Source: an uncultured Clostridia bacterium
Lineage (GTDB): Bacteria > Bacillota > Clostridia > Oscillospirales > Acutalibacteraceae
Assembly: GCA_947585615.1 (NCBI GenBank)
Contig: CANPXD010000014.1
Coordinates: 1 to 34,728, forward strand
Length of the DNA: 34,728 bases
Reading direction: 5' to 3'
The notes under the pieces were generated by a model. That model made no database searches. It saw nothing but the letters and a program-made list of their open reading frames with translations, and had not been told where the DNA came from. The position numbers and the translations under genes were made by a program. Each line of letters starts with the position of its first letter. The stretch's first letter is position 1. Below, in pieces: positions 17,401 to 25,510 of this stretch.

Positions 17401-19436
17401 GGGTAGACAATAATATCGACACAAATAAGTATACGACCGATTCGCTCAATAAACTCGCGGAGGCGGAAGCGGCGGCAGACGCTCCTATTGATTACTGGAC
17501 GATGAACGATGGTATGACTATTCAACAAAAGTATGACGAAATTGTAAATGAGGTCAATTCAAGATACAAAAAGCTCTGGGAAGCCTCTCACGAATGGAAC
17601 GCGGAAAGCGACTCCGACCAGGTTTACAATCCTGAAACGGATTTCGGCCTTATAGAGCGCGCTGACTTTGCCTCCGATTATGAGCTTGATAAGCAGGGCA
17701 GTCCCGTTCCCGACGGTGAAGGCGGCTACAAGATTGAAAATTACGGCTATATTGACACGTGGTATCTTCTTTTCAGAGATATAAACGAACATGAATATAC
17801 CTCTGAGTCTCTTAAAAAGCTTGCCGAAGCGATTCGTGATTTCAAATATTTAAACTACACCCCCGAGCAAATGGCAAATGTACCCATAACAGAGCAGGAA
17901 GCGATTGAGGCGGAACGCCAGGAATTTGCAAAATGGATTTACAATTCGGACTTTAAGGCATGGCTTGATAACAGTGAAGCAAGCCCCCTTGTTCCGGCAA
18001 ATTCAAACCACGAATACGAGAATTTATATAATGGCGTCAAATCGCTCAACGCCGATGACTACGACACGGGAAAAATCAACGACGCTATTAATGAACACCG
18101 TGAAATTACATATGTTGAGATAAACGGCGAACAAGTCAGAGCGTATGACTATGATGTTGCAATGGCGCACATTGAAACAGTAAAAAATTCTGTCAGCAGA
18201 TATGAATACACGGTTGCCGTTCATGACAGAAACAATTCGGTTCAGTATCTTAAAGCTGATTATGATGAAAGTTCAAAGAGCTATTCCAACTTCCGTCTTG
18301 ATACAGAAGGAAACGCGACAAAGTTCCATTACGGCGACAGCGTTGAGGTTACAAACGGCAGCGGTTCTGTCGGCTGGTACTGCACTGTAAGCGCTCAGGG
18401 TACTGTCAATAAACAGCAACCGAAGTATCTGCTTACCGCTGAAACCTATAGCTTCAATGTAAGAGGAAATACAGATCTCTATATAGGCGACAACGGCGAT
18501 GACAGCGAGTATGTAAAAATTACATTTATCGATAATACTCACGTTCAGAACACCATTGCCTTTGACTATGTTAAATCAGGTGAACCTTATCCTCTTTCAA
18601 ATACGACAGTTCCGAATCGTATGTTCTATACAATAGACAGCTATACCGTTATGGAAGACAGAAAACCCACGGGAGAACCGTATACTTCCGCTGACTCGCC
18701 AAGCTTTACAAAGGATACGACGCTCCTTGTCAGCTACACGCCGATCGGAACAGCTGCTTACAAAATCGTTACACTTCCGTATAACGACAATGGGGAGTCA
18801 CAAACCCAGCAAGCGAATTATAATACGCGTGTAACCGTTTACAGCCCCGGAGGAGAGAGCTTTGACCAGGTTATGGCCCTTATGGATAATGATACGCATA
18901 AATTATTAACAATGGGCAACACATATACTTTCTACGCCTGCCAGGATTTGAATGTTAAACCTCTTACCGGTAACACATACAGTGACCTCTATAAAAAATA
19001 CGGAACAGGCAACGGCGGAGACGGTGATGAGAACTTTGATGTATCTGTAATAAAATCTCCGGTTATTTCAGGCAAAAAAGCGCAGTTTGTCGGCTCATTT
19101 GCTCAGTTGAAAAGCGACGGAATAACGATTACAGGAGCAGGCATTATTCTTGACGCCGGAACCTTTGTTGATTCAATCCATAGACCGTTAGGCGATCTTA
19201 AGCTTTCCGATGTCAACAACGCCAAGAAGATTCTTAATCTCTCAGTTCCCGTATCATCGATTCTGAACCAGACAGGCAATCAGTTTGCGGTATCAATCGG
19301 TTTCTCAAATATGCCTGCGGAGCTGCAGGAAAGCGGAGCGGCAATTTCATATGTTGCATATATAAGCTACAAGGACAGCGCAGGAAATCAGAAATATGTA
19401 TATTCAAACGTTGTCGACACTGCGGTGCTGAAATAA
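14349..19436 (+). CDS. Giant secreted/surface protein, cassette 2
   Basis: ORF of 1695 aa; signal peptide MKVKLSKRMLCAMLSLIMALTSLPFTVYAE; paralogous along its length to cassette 1; C-terminal ~410 aa nearly identical (NSVQYLKADYDESSKSYSNFRLDTEGNATKFHYGDSVEVTN...KSPVISGKKAQFVGSFAQL...YVYSNVVDTAVLK). Confidence 0.95.
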   Translation: MKVKLSKRMLCAMLSLIMALTSLPFTVYAETEEEIAAQAISALNEAIENYEIKMNGTIFTNMSSAYEAYRNAHLLYDDYVYGPADQRPEIGDDDSTDKTTVKGAAKVLNDAVEQMEVWDAANGQIAVEDKKASGPDTLEAIKFVNPTTNDDGEHTSAEGTYQNIIYSPIITRDNPSASIGVSQSTTKLYYGTPVVLYTADPEEGKKPRIPILAAGQSDNESHEYYIWAIYPTADTGSIAFSTEISLPDYWLYHDATNSLDHWWAYDPAKSIKQSAYSAYTGMPGIQSASYRSNRLNFNNINGSIMANYINVDYKMDDGEYTKTINASWFVSTDVSANSQNYKNGAGTPIYMVNYEALTDAITRNSQKLSIGTSHCYGNGGLEAVIKAFDDAIKYDPTSSFSSVTNVAESVNKAGETIESLVNALDASERTPDPTVYKDLKEQIEVYRERYDQYSNYTEDNPANNPNLLFSNWEAFKTLYENALQIMSDATSAEPPYPDDRDKGDENSLYLKAEKAAADLKAFVFQPQSKRVDTSVLENVIGNAEYVANNPNFFVLETTYTNPDGSSGTKTVTPQEIKDAVKAAKEAIWGGNADYYPLEEYKLEESPENFMKVMAQMGNITALIRDMQINFEAIVPYANDAKKPDGYSLNGALKRANDFKPEEYSNYIVLQNAVDTANLFKQKGNPLANLSEPGTQNYAMNLVGRYQDTTLAIVDAWGSLFKSFSHENNGQILYPGDDLMVTTENTANYNKRTITLTFSRHNNLAFLRTTHDAMALDICNPVFSLTQDGFNLEGTYNDSAGGKWTLVDSINFNESEDVNTKYSETDNTYEPTITDNNTNKAHDPTGSDLTTIQGFKGNLEAKVKNTDTNYVISNIYGKTTTNSSNLFGRLANGKGVGKDLLATETPFDDALKITEANNTGGLLTETNGSMSTYISDYKLNVSPSNPNTNPGADLNGASMVDYTYSGHLGMMTRAMYRGDYNWDLNRTYKWHINYGYSTVPYSQTTTIIDTSNLTDLINWVDNNIDTNKYTTDSLNKLAEAEAAADAPIDYWTMNDGMTIQQKYDEIVNEVNSRYKKLWEASHEWNAESDSDQVYNPETDFGLIERADFASDYELDKQGSPVPDGEGGYKIENYGYIDTWYLLFRDINEHEYTSESLKKLAEAIRDFKYLNYTPEQMANVPITEQEAIEAERQEFAKWIYNSDFKAWLDNSEASPLVPANSNHEYENLYNGVKSLNADDYDTGKINDAINEHREITYVEINGEQVRAYDYDVAMAHIETVKNSVSRYEYTVAVHDRNNSVQYLKADYDESSKSYSNFRLDTEGNATKFHYGDSVEVTNGSGSVGWYCTVSAQGTVNKQQPKYLLTAETYSFNVRGNTDLYIGDNGDDSEYVKITFIDNTHVQNTIAFDYVKSGEPYPLSNTTVPNRMFYTIDSYTVMEDRKPTGEPYTSADSPSFTKDTTLLVSYTPIGTAAYKIVTLPYNDNGESQTQQANYNTRVTVYSPGGESFDQVMALMDNDTHKLLTMGNTYTFYACQDLNVKPLTGNTYSDLYKKYGTGNGGDGDENFDVSVIKSPVISGKKAQFVGSFAQLKSDGITITGAGIILDAGTFVDSIHRPLGDLKLSDVNNAKKILNLSVPVSSILNQTGNQFAVSIGFSNMPAELQESGAAISYVAYISYKDSAGNQKYVYSNVVDTAVLK

Positions 19437-19448
19437 GGAGGCCGACAG

Positions 19449-19592
19449 ATGAAAAGAACTTACAAAGAGCCGGATGTTGAAATCCTTAAATATTCTCTTC
19501 GTGATGATATTGCAACAGCAGGACTAAGCGGTGGGCTGGACTGGGGTGATATAAACCTCGACGGCGGTTATCCTGTGGAAGTTGAATTTTAA
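19449..19592 (+). CDS. 47-aa small conserved ORF, cassette 2
   Basis: MKRTYKEPDVEILKYSLRDDIATAGLSGGLDWGDINLDGGYPVEVEF*; RBS AAGGAGGCCGACAG, 12 nt after the stop of the giant gene. Confidence 0.88.
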   Translation: MKRTYKEPDVEILKYSLRDDIATAGLSGGLDWGDINLDGGYPVEVEF

Positions 19593-19643
19593 AAATCCGG
19601 AATGAAACAATCAATCCCCCTCTTCCGTTCGGAAGAGGGGGAT
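19560..19643 (+). repeat. Left arm of an 84-bp perfect inverted repeat (3' end of the 47-aa ORF plus terminator)
   Basis: GACGGCGGTTATCCTGTGGAAGTTGAATTTTAAAAATCCGGAATGAAACAATCAATCCCCCTCTTCCGTTCGGAAGAGGGGGAT is the exact reverse complement of 29170-29253. Confidence 0.9.
19614..19643 (+). terminator. Stem-loop terminator of cassette 2
   Basis: ATCCCCCTCTTCC-GTTC-GGAAGAGGGGGAT, perfect 13-bp stem followed by CTTTCTT. Confidence 0.85.
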
Positions 19644-19677
19644 CTTTCTTAAAATAACACATTTTTTTATTATATTG

Positions 19678-19708
19678 AAAGCGGAAGAACTGCACGCTCT
19701 TCCGCTTT
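19678..19708. terminator. Second terminator-like hairpin between convergent cassette 2 and the GH3 gene
   Basis: AAAGCGGAAGA-N9-TCTTCCGCTTT, followed on the + strand by T residues. Confidence 0.6.
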
Positions 19709-19739
19709 TTTGTCCGCTTATTTTTAATCCTTTAAATGA

Positions 19740-22175
19740 TTATCTGCGGTTCATTGCGCTTGAATTCATCGCAAACCGCAAAACATACTTTGCGCAGCTC
19801 TGCATTTCTCCGAGCGTTATGCCGTCTGCCTTGCCGTAGGTTTTGAGAAGTGTACCGTCGCATTTTTGCTTGCCCACTCTCTTTCCTCCCGGCATAAGCA
19901 CGTTTACTCCTGCCCTCACGCGATACGCATTATCGCAAAGATTCGGAAATTCGGGACTTTTTTGCGGCTTCATCCACCAATCGGTGATAACACACCCGTC
20001 AAATCCCCATTCGCTGCGGAGAATCGTTGTGCAAAGTTCATAGTTATAGTGGCTGTAAACGCCGTTGACTTTATTATAAGATGTCATGATATTATCAGGC
20101 TTTGCCTCTTTCACGCAAATTTCAAAACCCTTGAGGTAAATCTCCCTGAGCGCTCTTTCGGAAAGTCTTGAATCATTCTTATTTCTGCGAAATTCCTGAT
20201 TGTTGCACGCAAAGTGTTTTGGACAGGCGGAAACTCCGTTTTTTTGAATTCCTCTTACCGCCGCAGCGGCGATTTTACCCGTTAAGAAGGGGTCTTCCGA
20301 ATAATACTCAAAGTTTCTGCCGCAAAGAGGATTTCTGTGTATGTTCATTCCGGGAGCAAGCAGAACATCGCTTTTTTTAACTGTCATTTCATGTCCGACA
20401 GCCTCGTAGACTTCCGAAACAAGCGCTTCATCAAAGGTGCAGGCAAGCAGTGTTCCAATCGGAATAAGAGAACAGGAGTTTTTAATACGGATTCCGGAAG
20501 GTCCGTCAGTTGTTGTCACCGCAGGAATACCTTTTTCCCTCAGTGACGGCAGAACGCCTGCATATGTTCCCGCGTTTCCTGCCGCACCGAGAGGACTGTT
20601 CATCGTATAGTCGCCCCTCGTTATCGCCTCGAGTTCCTCCAAATCAAGCTGGGCGACAAAATCGTCCATACTGATCTCTCCTGATTTTACCTGACTGAGT
20701 TTATAACCCTTGTTGCCGCTATATTCAACACTGCTCGGAAGATTTGACAAAATAATATCTTTCAGCCTCGTTGTTGAGGTGCTGACGGGAGCTTTTGCGG
20801 GAATCCTCCTGCCGTTCTTCTCTTTAGCAATAAAAATATCAAAAGGATTTTTCGGTGCGGAAACCTCGGAAAGCTGCTCAACAACTGCTGTTTCCTCCTG
20901 AACATATGTATAAACAGAGCGCGCGTCTCTCACATTTTTACCGAGATAAAAGCCGTAGCGGCCCTTTTCAATAACATATGATGATTTGAAGCCGGTTTTT
21001 CCGCTGTCGTCATACGATGAAAGCAGTCTTGCCGGAACGGAAAGCGTGAGCATTTCCGTCTCGCCGGCAGCAAGTTCCTTTGTTTTTGCAAAGGCACAAA
21101 GTACGCGAGAGGGATTACCTAGCTCACCGCAGGGCTTTTCAATGTAGAGCTGAACGACTTCTTTACCGCTTCGCTCACCGATATTTTTAACTTCTGCCGT
21201 AAATGTGAAACCGCTTTTATCTTTGACGGCTGAAATAAAATCGCAGGAAAAATCAGTGTAGGAAAGTCCGTATCCGAAAGGATACAACACGGTTTCCTTT
21301 TTGAATGTTTCAAACCAGCGGTAGCCGACATAAATATCTTCTTCGTAATTATTGAAATCTTTTGCACCAAAGCAGGAAGACGGATAATCTTCATAATTGC
21401 GCGCAACCGTATCCGAAAGTCTGCCGCATGGATTTACAATGCCGCAGAGCAGATCCGCAGCTGCATTGCCGCTTTCCATACCACCCTGCCAAAGAAGCAG
21501 AGCCGCGCCGATTTTTCCGCCGAAATCATTGAGAAAGCGCAGATCCATAATGCTGCCGATATTGAGAAGAACTACTGTTTTTTCAAAGTGGGCGGTTACC
21601 TTTTCAAGCATATTTCTTTCGTCATCGGTGAGATAAAAGCTGCCTTTGACAAGAGCGTTTTCTCTGTCTTCGCCAGAAGATCTGCCTATACAGACAAGCG
21701 CGCAGTCTGAGTTTTCAGCGGCGGCTTCAGCAATATCGTCTGTAATGGGCATATCGGGACTGTATCTCGGCCAATGCCCCCAGAAGCCGTGGTCCATAGG
21801 ATTTTCCTTATCCCATGCGGTGTATCTATCAAGCAGTTCCTTATTGATTTTCAGGCTTTCACACTGCTCGATTCCCTGTGCAAGATTCACGGCATAAGGA
21901 TTGTTTACATCTCCGCCGGAGCCATAGCCTGTATAGAACCATTCAAGCTGTACTCTTCCGAAAACGGATACAACGGAATCCTTTTTAAGCGGAAGAACTT
22001 CATTGTTTTTAAGCAGTACAGCGCCCTCGGCAGCGGCACGGCGCAACAGCGCAGGCATATTCTCCGCTATGCTTTTATCACAGCTTTCATTTCCTACAGA
22101 GCCTTGAGAAAGCCCCGTGAATTTTTCGGAGAGTTTTATCACTCCATCCGCAATTTTTGTCAAAACCGACGCCAT
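19740..22175 (-). CDS. Glycoside hydrolase family 3 beta-glucosidase with swapped domain order
   Basis: ORF of 811 aa; GH3 C-domain motif AAAEGAVLLKNNEVLPLKKD at the N-terminus, Fn3-like GKEVVQLYIEKP..., then catalytic-barrel motifs GPSGIRI, APGMNIHRNPLCGRNFEYYSEDPFLTG, CPKHFACNNQE, VITDWW. No signal peptide seen. Confidence 0.92.
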   Translation of the reverse strand: MASVLTKIADGVIKLSEKFTGLSQGSVGNESCDKSIAENMPALLRRAAAEGAVLLKNNEVLPLKKDSVVSVFGRVQLEWFYTGYGSGGDVNNPYAVNLAQGIEQCESLKINKELLDRYTAWDKENPMDHGFWGHWPRYSPDMPITDDIAEAAAENSDCALVCIGRSSGEDRENALVKGSFYLTDDERNMLEKVTAHFEKTVVLLNIGSIMDLRFLNDFGGKIGAALLLWQGGMESGNAAADLLCGIVNPCGRLSDTVARNYEDYPSSCFGAKDFNNYEEDIYVGYRWFETFKKETVLYPFGYGLSYTDFSCDFISAVKDKSGFTFTAEVKNIGERSGKEVVQLYIEKPCGELGNPSRVLCAFAKTKELAAGETEMLTLSVPARLLSSYDDSGKTGFKSSYVIEKGRYGFYLGKNVRDARSVYTYVQEETAVVEQLSEVSAPKNPFDIFIAKEKNGRRIPAKAPVSTSTTRLKDIILSNLPSSVEYSGNKGYKLSQVKSGEISMDDFVAQLDLEELEAITRGDYTMNSPLGAAGNAGTYAGVLPSLREKGIPAVTTTDGPSGIRIKNSCSLIPIGTLLACTFDEALVSEVYEAVGHEMTVKKSDVLLAPGMNIHRNPLCGRNFEYYSEDPFLTGKIAAAAVRGIQKNGVSACPKHFACNNQEFRRNKNDSRLSERALREIYLKGFEICVKEAKPDNIMTSYNKVNGVYSHYNYELCTTILRSEWGFDGCVITDWWMKPQKSPEFPNLCDNAYRVRAGVNVLMPGGKRVGKQKCDGTLLKTYGKADGITLGEMQSCAKYVLRFAMNSSAMNRR

Positions 22176-22213
22176 AAAATCTTCCTTTCAAATTATTACC
22201 ATCCGACTGTTTT

Positions 22214-22735
22214 TCAGACATTTGCTTTCTTTTTACGGTGAATTATAAATCTGTTGCACGGATAAGTCCATATCGTCGGAATTGCCATTCCGAGAAGTTT
22301 TATCACAAGATCCCAAAAATTTCCGGAAAGACCTTTTGCCTGTGCAAAAGTTGTCATGGCAGAGCCAATCCAGCCGTTTGCAAAAATGGTGAATACCACC
22401 ATAATAATGTAAAGTATCATACTGAGTGTAGGGTTGACGTCTGCCTTAAACGTGATTTTTCTGTTTAAAATAAACGCAATAAGATAGCCAACCGTTGTTG
22501 AAATAAGATATGTATAAAGGTATCCTTTTGACGTTATTCCTATCATATTTAAAGCGGAATTCAGCACAGGCTGTTCGGTCAGAGCGGCAAAAACAGTGTT
22601 CAGCAACAGCATATGAACGATAAGCTCAACGACAGAAGAACCGCCTCCGGCTATCATAAATTTTATGAATTTCCAAAATTCCGTATGCTTTTCTGTCCAC
22701 ATAACAAATGAATTTTTGCTTTTATCATTTTTCAT
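22214..22735 (-). CDS. GtrA-like family membrane protein
   Basis: ORF of 173 aa; WKFIKFMIAGGGSSVVELIVHMLLL..., ISTTVGYLIAFILNRKITFK typical of GtrA-like proteins; multiple TM segments. Confidence 0.85.
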   Translation of the reverse strand: MKNDKSKNSFVMWTEKHTEFWKFIKFMIAGGGSSVVELIVHMLLLNTVFAALTEQPVLNSALNMIGITSKGYLYTYLISTTVGYLIAFILNRKITFKADVNPTLSMILYIIMVVFTIFANGWIGSAMTTFAQAKGLSGNFWDLVIKLLGMAIPTIWTYPCNRFIIHRKKKANV

Positions 22736-22785
22736 TTTTTTACCTGTACCTTTCCGATGTTCTTAAAATGATTTGTTTGCGTGAC

Positions 22786-23907
22786 TTAAAGAAATTGAAT
22801 CATGAGCACTATTGCCGCCGCAATCAGCGCAATCAGCGCCAGCGCCTTTGCGATCAGCGGCTTTGCGGCGTCAATATTTGTGGGGAATTTACTCGACAGA
22901 AAATCGAATAAAGGTCTGCTGACCTTAGTCCCGACAAGTTCTTCATACGTTCTTGTATAGGTCTTGTATTCCCGTGGGTTGTCCTCATGAATAACAATGC
23001 AGCGTACGCCTCGCTTGGTGCGGTTGCCGTATTCGTTGAAACCGGCGGACTGCGTAAATCCAAGGTCAACATTTTTATATCTGCCGACAAAGCTGTTTTT
23101 GTGGTCGTGACCCACATAGACCGCAATAACGTCGCCCTTCTCGGAAATCGCGTCAAATTCACCGGTGTTTTCATCGGGAACAGACGGCGGCTCCTCAAGC
23201 ATATCGCCCTCACGGCAGGTGTCTCCAAGCTTGTAATATTCATTCTTATGCGTTCGGTACGCGCGGATTGCACCCTTTTCTCTCTTGCCGACTCTTTTGA
23301 GAACATTGTAGTATTCGGGCAGAGGAATATGCTGGAAAACAATAGATGGAACGTATGCTCCATTCCTGTTTTTCAGTTCTTCTCTCGTTTTTTTATACCA
23401 AGTGATTATCTCTGTGCTGAAAGGATAATATCCGCCAGTTTTCATATCGGTTCCGCTGTCAAACAGATAAAGGTTAAAAACATCTTTCTCTGTTCCGTCG
23501 GACGATTTAATAGGTATATTATATGTTCCTCCGCCGTCAATTCCGTCTGCCTGAACGCCAATACAGTTCGGCAAAGCCTTATAGATATTTTCAAATTGCG
23601 CTCTGTTGGAAATGCCCACCTGGGGATCATGATTTCCGAAAGTAACCGCAAATGGAATATTTCTCTTTGTAACAGGTTCAAGCAGCCTTGCGATTGTTTT
23701 GCCGACTGCCCTTTCAAGCTCTTTGCCTTTGCCTTTATAGGAAACTCCGTAGCCTTTGATCTGGTCACCCGTATAAACAACAAGGTCGGGCATTTCTTCC
23801 TTAACTGCGGCCTCGAGAAGAGACAGCGTGTCGGGCGAAATATTAGGTATTTCCTGAATATCGGTTATCTGCATAATTTTAAAGGTTTTATCCTTATTAA
23901 ACCTCAT
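22786..23907 (-). CDS. Calcineurin-like metallophosphoesterase with C-terminal TM segment
   Basis: ORF of 373 aa; FKIMQITDIQEI, VVYTGDQI, VTFGNHDPQ, AVYVGHDHKNSF metal-binding motifs; C-terminal ALALIALIAAAIVLMIQFL. RBS GGGAGGGG. Confidence 0.9.
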   Translation of the reverse strand: MRFNKDKTFKIMQITDIQEIPNISPDTLSLLEAAVKEEMPDLVVYTGDQIKGYGVSYKGKGKELERAVGKTIARLLEPVTKRNIPFAVTFGNHDPQVGISNRAQFENIYKALPNCIGVQADGIDGGGTYNIPIKSSDGTEKDVFNLYLFDSGTDMKTGGYYPFSTEIITWYKKTREELKNRNGAYVPSIVFQHIPLPEYYNVLKRVGKREKGAIRAYRTHKNEYYKLGDTCREGDMLEEPPSVPDENTGEFDAISEKGDVIAVYVGHDHKNSFVGRYKNVDLGFTQSAGFNEYGNRTKRGVRCIVIHEDNPREYKTYTRTYEELVGTKVSRPLFDFLSSKFPTNIDAAKPLIAKALALIALIAAAIVLMIQFL

Positions 23908-24130
23908 TTTTGCCCCTCCCGTTGCAAAGATGTAAAAACGGAATACACGGGAGTTTTAAAAGCCCCGCGTATCCCGTTGCTTTTATTGTAACACAGCAAT
24001 CATTTGCCTGTCAATCACGTTTTGCGTCATATTTGCAGGGCATAATGGAACCAAGCGCCTTAGGCTGTGTTGCTTTTTCATTTTTGATACTGTATAATAT
24101 TTACATTATAAAATGAGAGGAGAAGAAAGT

Positions 24131-25162
24131 ATGAAAAAGGCTAAAAAAATAATACTTTCCGCAACGGCTGTTTTGATTGCGGCGGTCATCTGCTTTGGCG
24201 GTTATCTTGGGTACAGATTGTACTTTAACAAACCGGAAACAATCAACAGCTACGATGAAATTTACTCGCGTGAACCTGTAAGTTTGGAAGTTGCGGAGGA
24301 CGGCACATTCAGAGTCCTGAAAATCAACGATACTCATTTTTTCGACGGCGTTTGTGAAGATGACAGGAAAACCCTTGACAACCTTAAAGTCATACTTGAC
24401 AAAACTCCCTGCGACCTGATTATTGCGGACGGAGACCTTGTTGACGGATTTAATCTTAAGCCGTCGTATGACAAATATCAGGCAATTTCTCTCTTCGCTC
24501 AGCTTATAGAAAGCTATGATATACCTTGGACCTTCGCGCCCGGAAACAATGATGGGGAAATAGACGGTGAAAACGAGGACGTAATCGCTTATATGCTCCA
24601 ATATGACAATTTTATAGGCGGCAATGATGAGAATGTTGACGGCTCTATGCAGTTTTTTATAGATTTGAAATCGGGCGAAAGGCTTGTTCATTCGATAGCT
24701 GTTATGGATTCAGGTGCAAGAAAAATCAAAGCAATCGGCAGCTATGATTTTATCAAGGAAAATCAGATTGAATGGCTTCTTAACGGAATCAATGAAAGAA
24801 AAGTCGGTACAAGCGTGTTTTTCCATATGGCAACTCCCGCTTTTCAGTCCGCCTATTACAATGGCAGTCATTATGACGGATTTTACGCATCAGACTATTA
24901 TCCTCTGGATGAAATTGAAGAAAACAGGCTGTTTGATGATATGACGGCTGACAATGAATATATTTCACTTATCTCAACAGGACATATTCACAGCGATAAT
25001 ATGTGCAGCTTTTACAACAACAGATATTATCAGCTGAGCAGTGTCAGCGGCTACAGCGCGAGTCATCAGGATTTCATAACGCCCTCCTGTACCTTAACCG
25101 TTATTGATACAAATGCCGCCGATAATCAAGCAATGTATAAATTTGAACAAATACAAGCATAA
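24131..25162 (+). CDS. Membrane-anchored/secreted calcineurin-like metallophosphoesterase
   Basis: Start at MKKAKKIILSATAVLIAAVICFGGYLGYRLYF (TM/signal anchor) after GGAGAAGAAAG RBS, downstream of the track start at 24113; motifs RVLKINDTHF, IIADGDLVDG, FAPGNND, STGHIHSD. Confidence 0.88.
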   Translation: MKKAKKIILSATAVLIAAVICFGGYLGYRLYFNKPETINSYDEIYSREPVSLEVAEDGTFRVLKINDTHFFDGVCEDDRKTLDNLKVILDKTPCDLIIADGDLVDGFNLKPSYDKYQAISLFAQLIESYDIPWTFAPGNNDGEIDGENEDVIAYMLQYDNFIGGNDENVDGSMQFFIDLKSGERLVHSIAVMDSGARKIKAIGSYDFIKENQIEWLLNGINERKVGTSVFFHMATPAFQSAYYNGSHYDGFYASDYYPLDEIEENRLFDDMTADNEYISLISTGHIHSDNMCSFYNNRYYQLSSVSGYSASHQDFITPSCTLTVIDTNAADNQAMYKFEQIQA

Positions 25163-25510
25163 ATCCAAGTTTAATGGACGTCAAAACCGTAACCGTTTTT
25201 GCGAAAGAATTTGAACGTTAGAGACCTCCTGTAAGTTAAAGTTGAGGTATCGGCAGTGACGGATTGTTCGGATAAACCGTGTCGATTTGGAAGAAATAAA
25301 TTTCCGGGCTACGGTTTGTACCATTCGTTGATGCCTTTACGGACAATCGGCACCCTATGGAAATACGGGATGCTGCACACCCCGCCACTCACCTCCACGA
25401 TTCCTGCAGTGTGCCGACACTTCAGAATGCGTATAGCAAAAATGACTAAACAGTTGAAAGACCGTCGGATTAGCTGCATAACCGCTTCGGCGTCTTTCGC
25501 GGAAAGGCGG

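Noticed and set aside
19614-19643. Hairpins considered as CRISPR repeats or attachment sites
   Set aside because: Only three copies, each locked to the 3' end of a 47-aa ORF with no spacer array and no integrase or transposase nearby; terminator function is the simpler explanation.
22987-23991. 334-aa plus-strand ORF
   Set aside because: Fully antisense to the metallophosphoesterase at 22786-23907, which has clear catalytic motifs and an RBS; the ORF has no recognisable motifs and is a frame shadow.
25256-25510. N-terminal extension of the first ABC ORF
   Set aside because: No RBS and atypical composition; MITEVKENLKYIIGNW at 25511 looks like a normal exporter start with AAAGG upstream.
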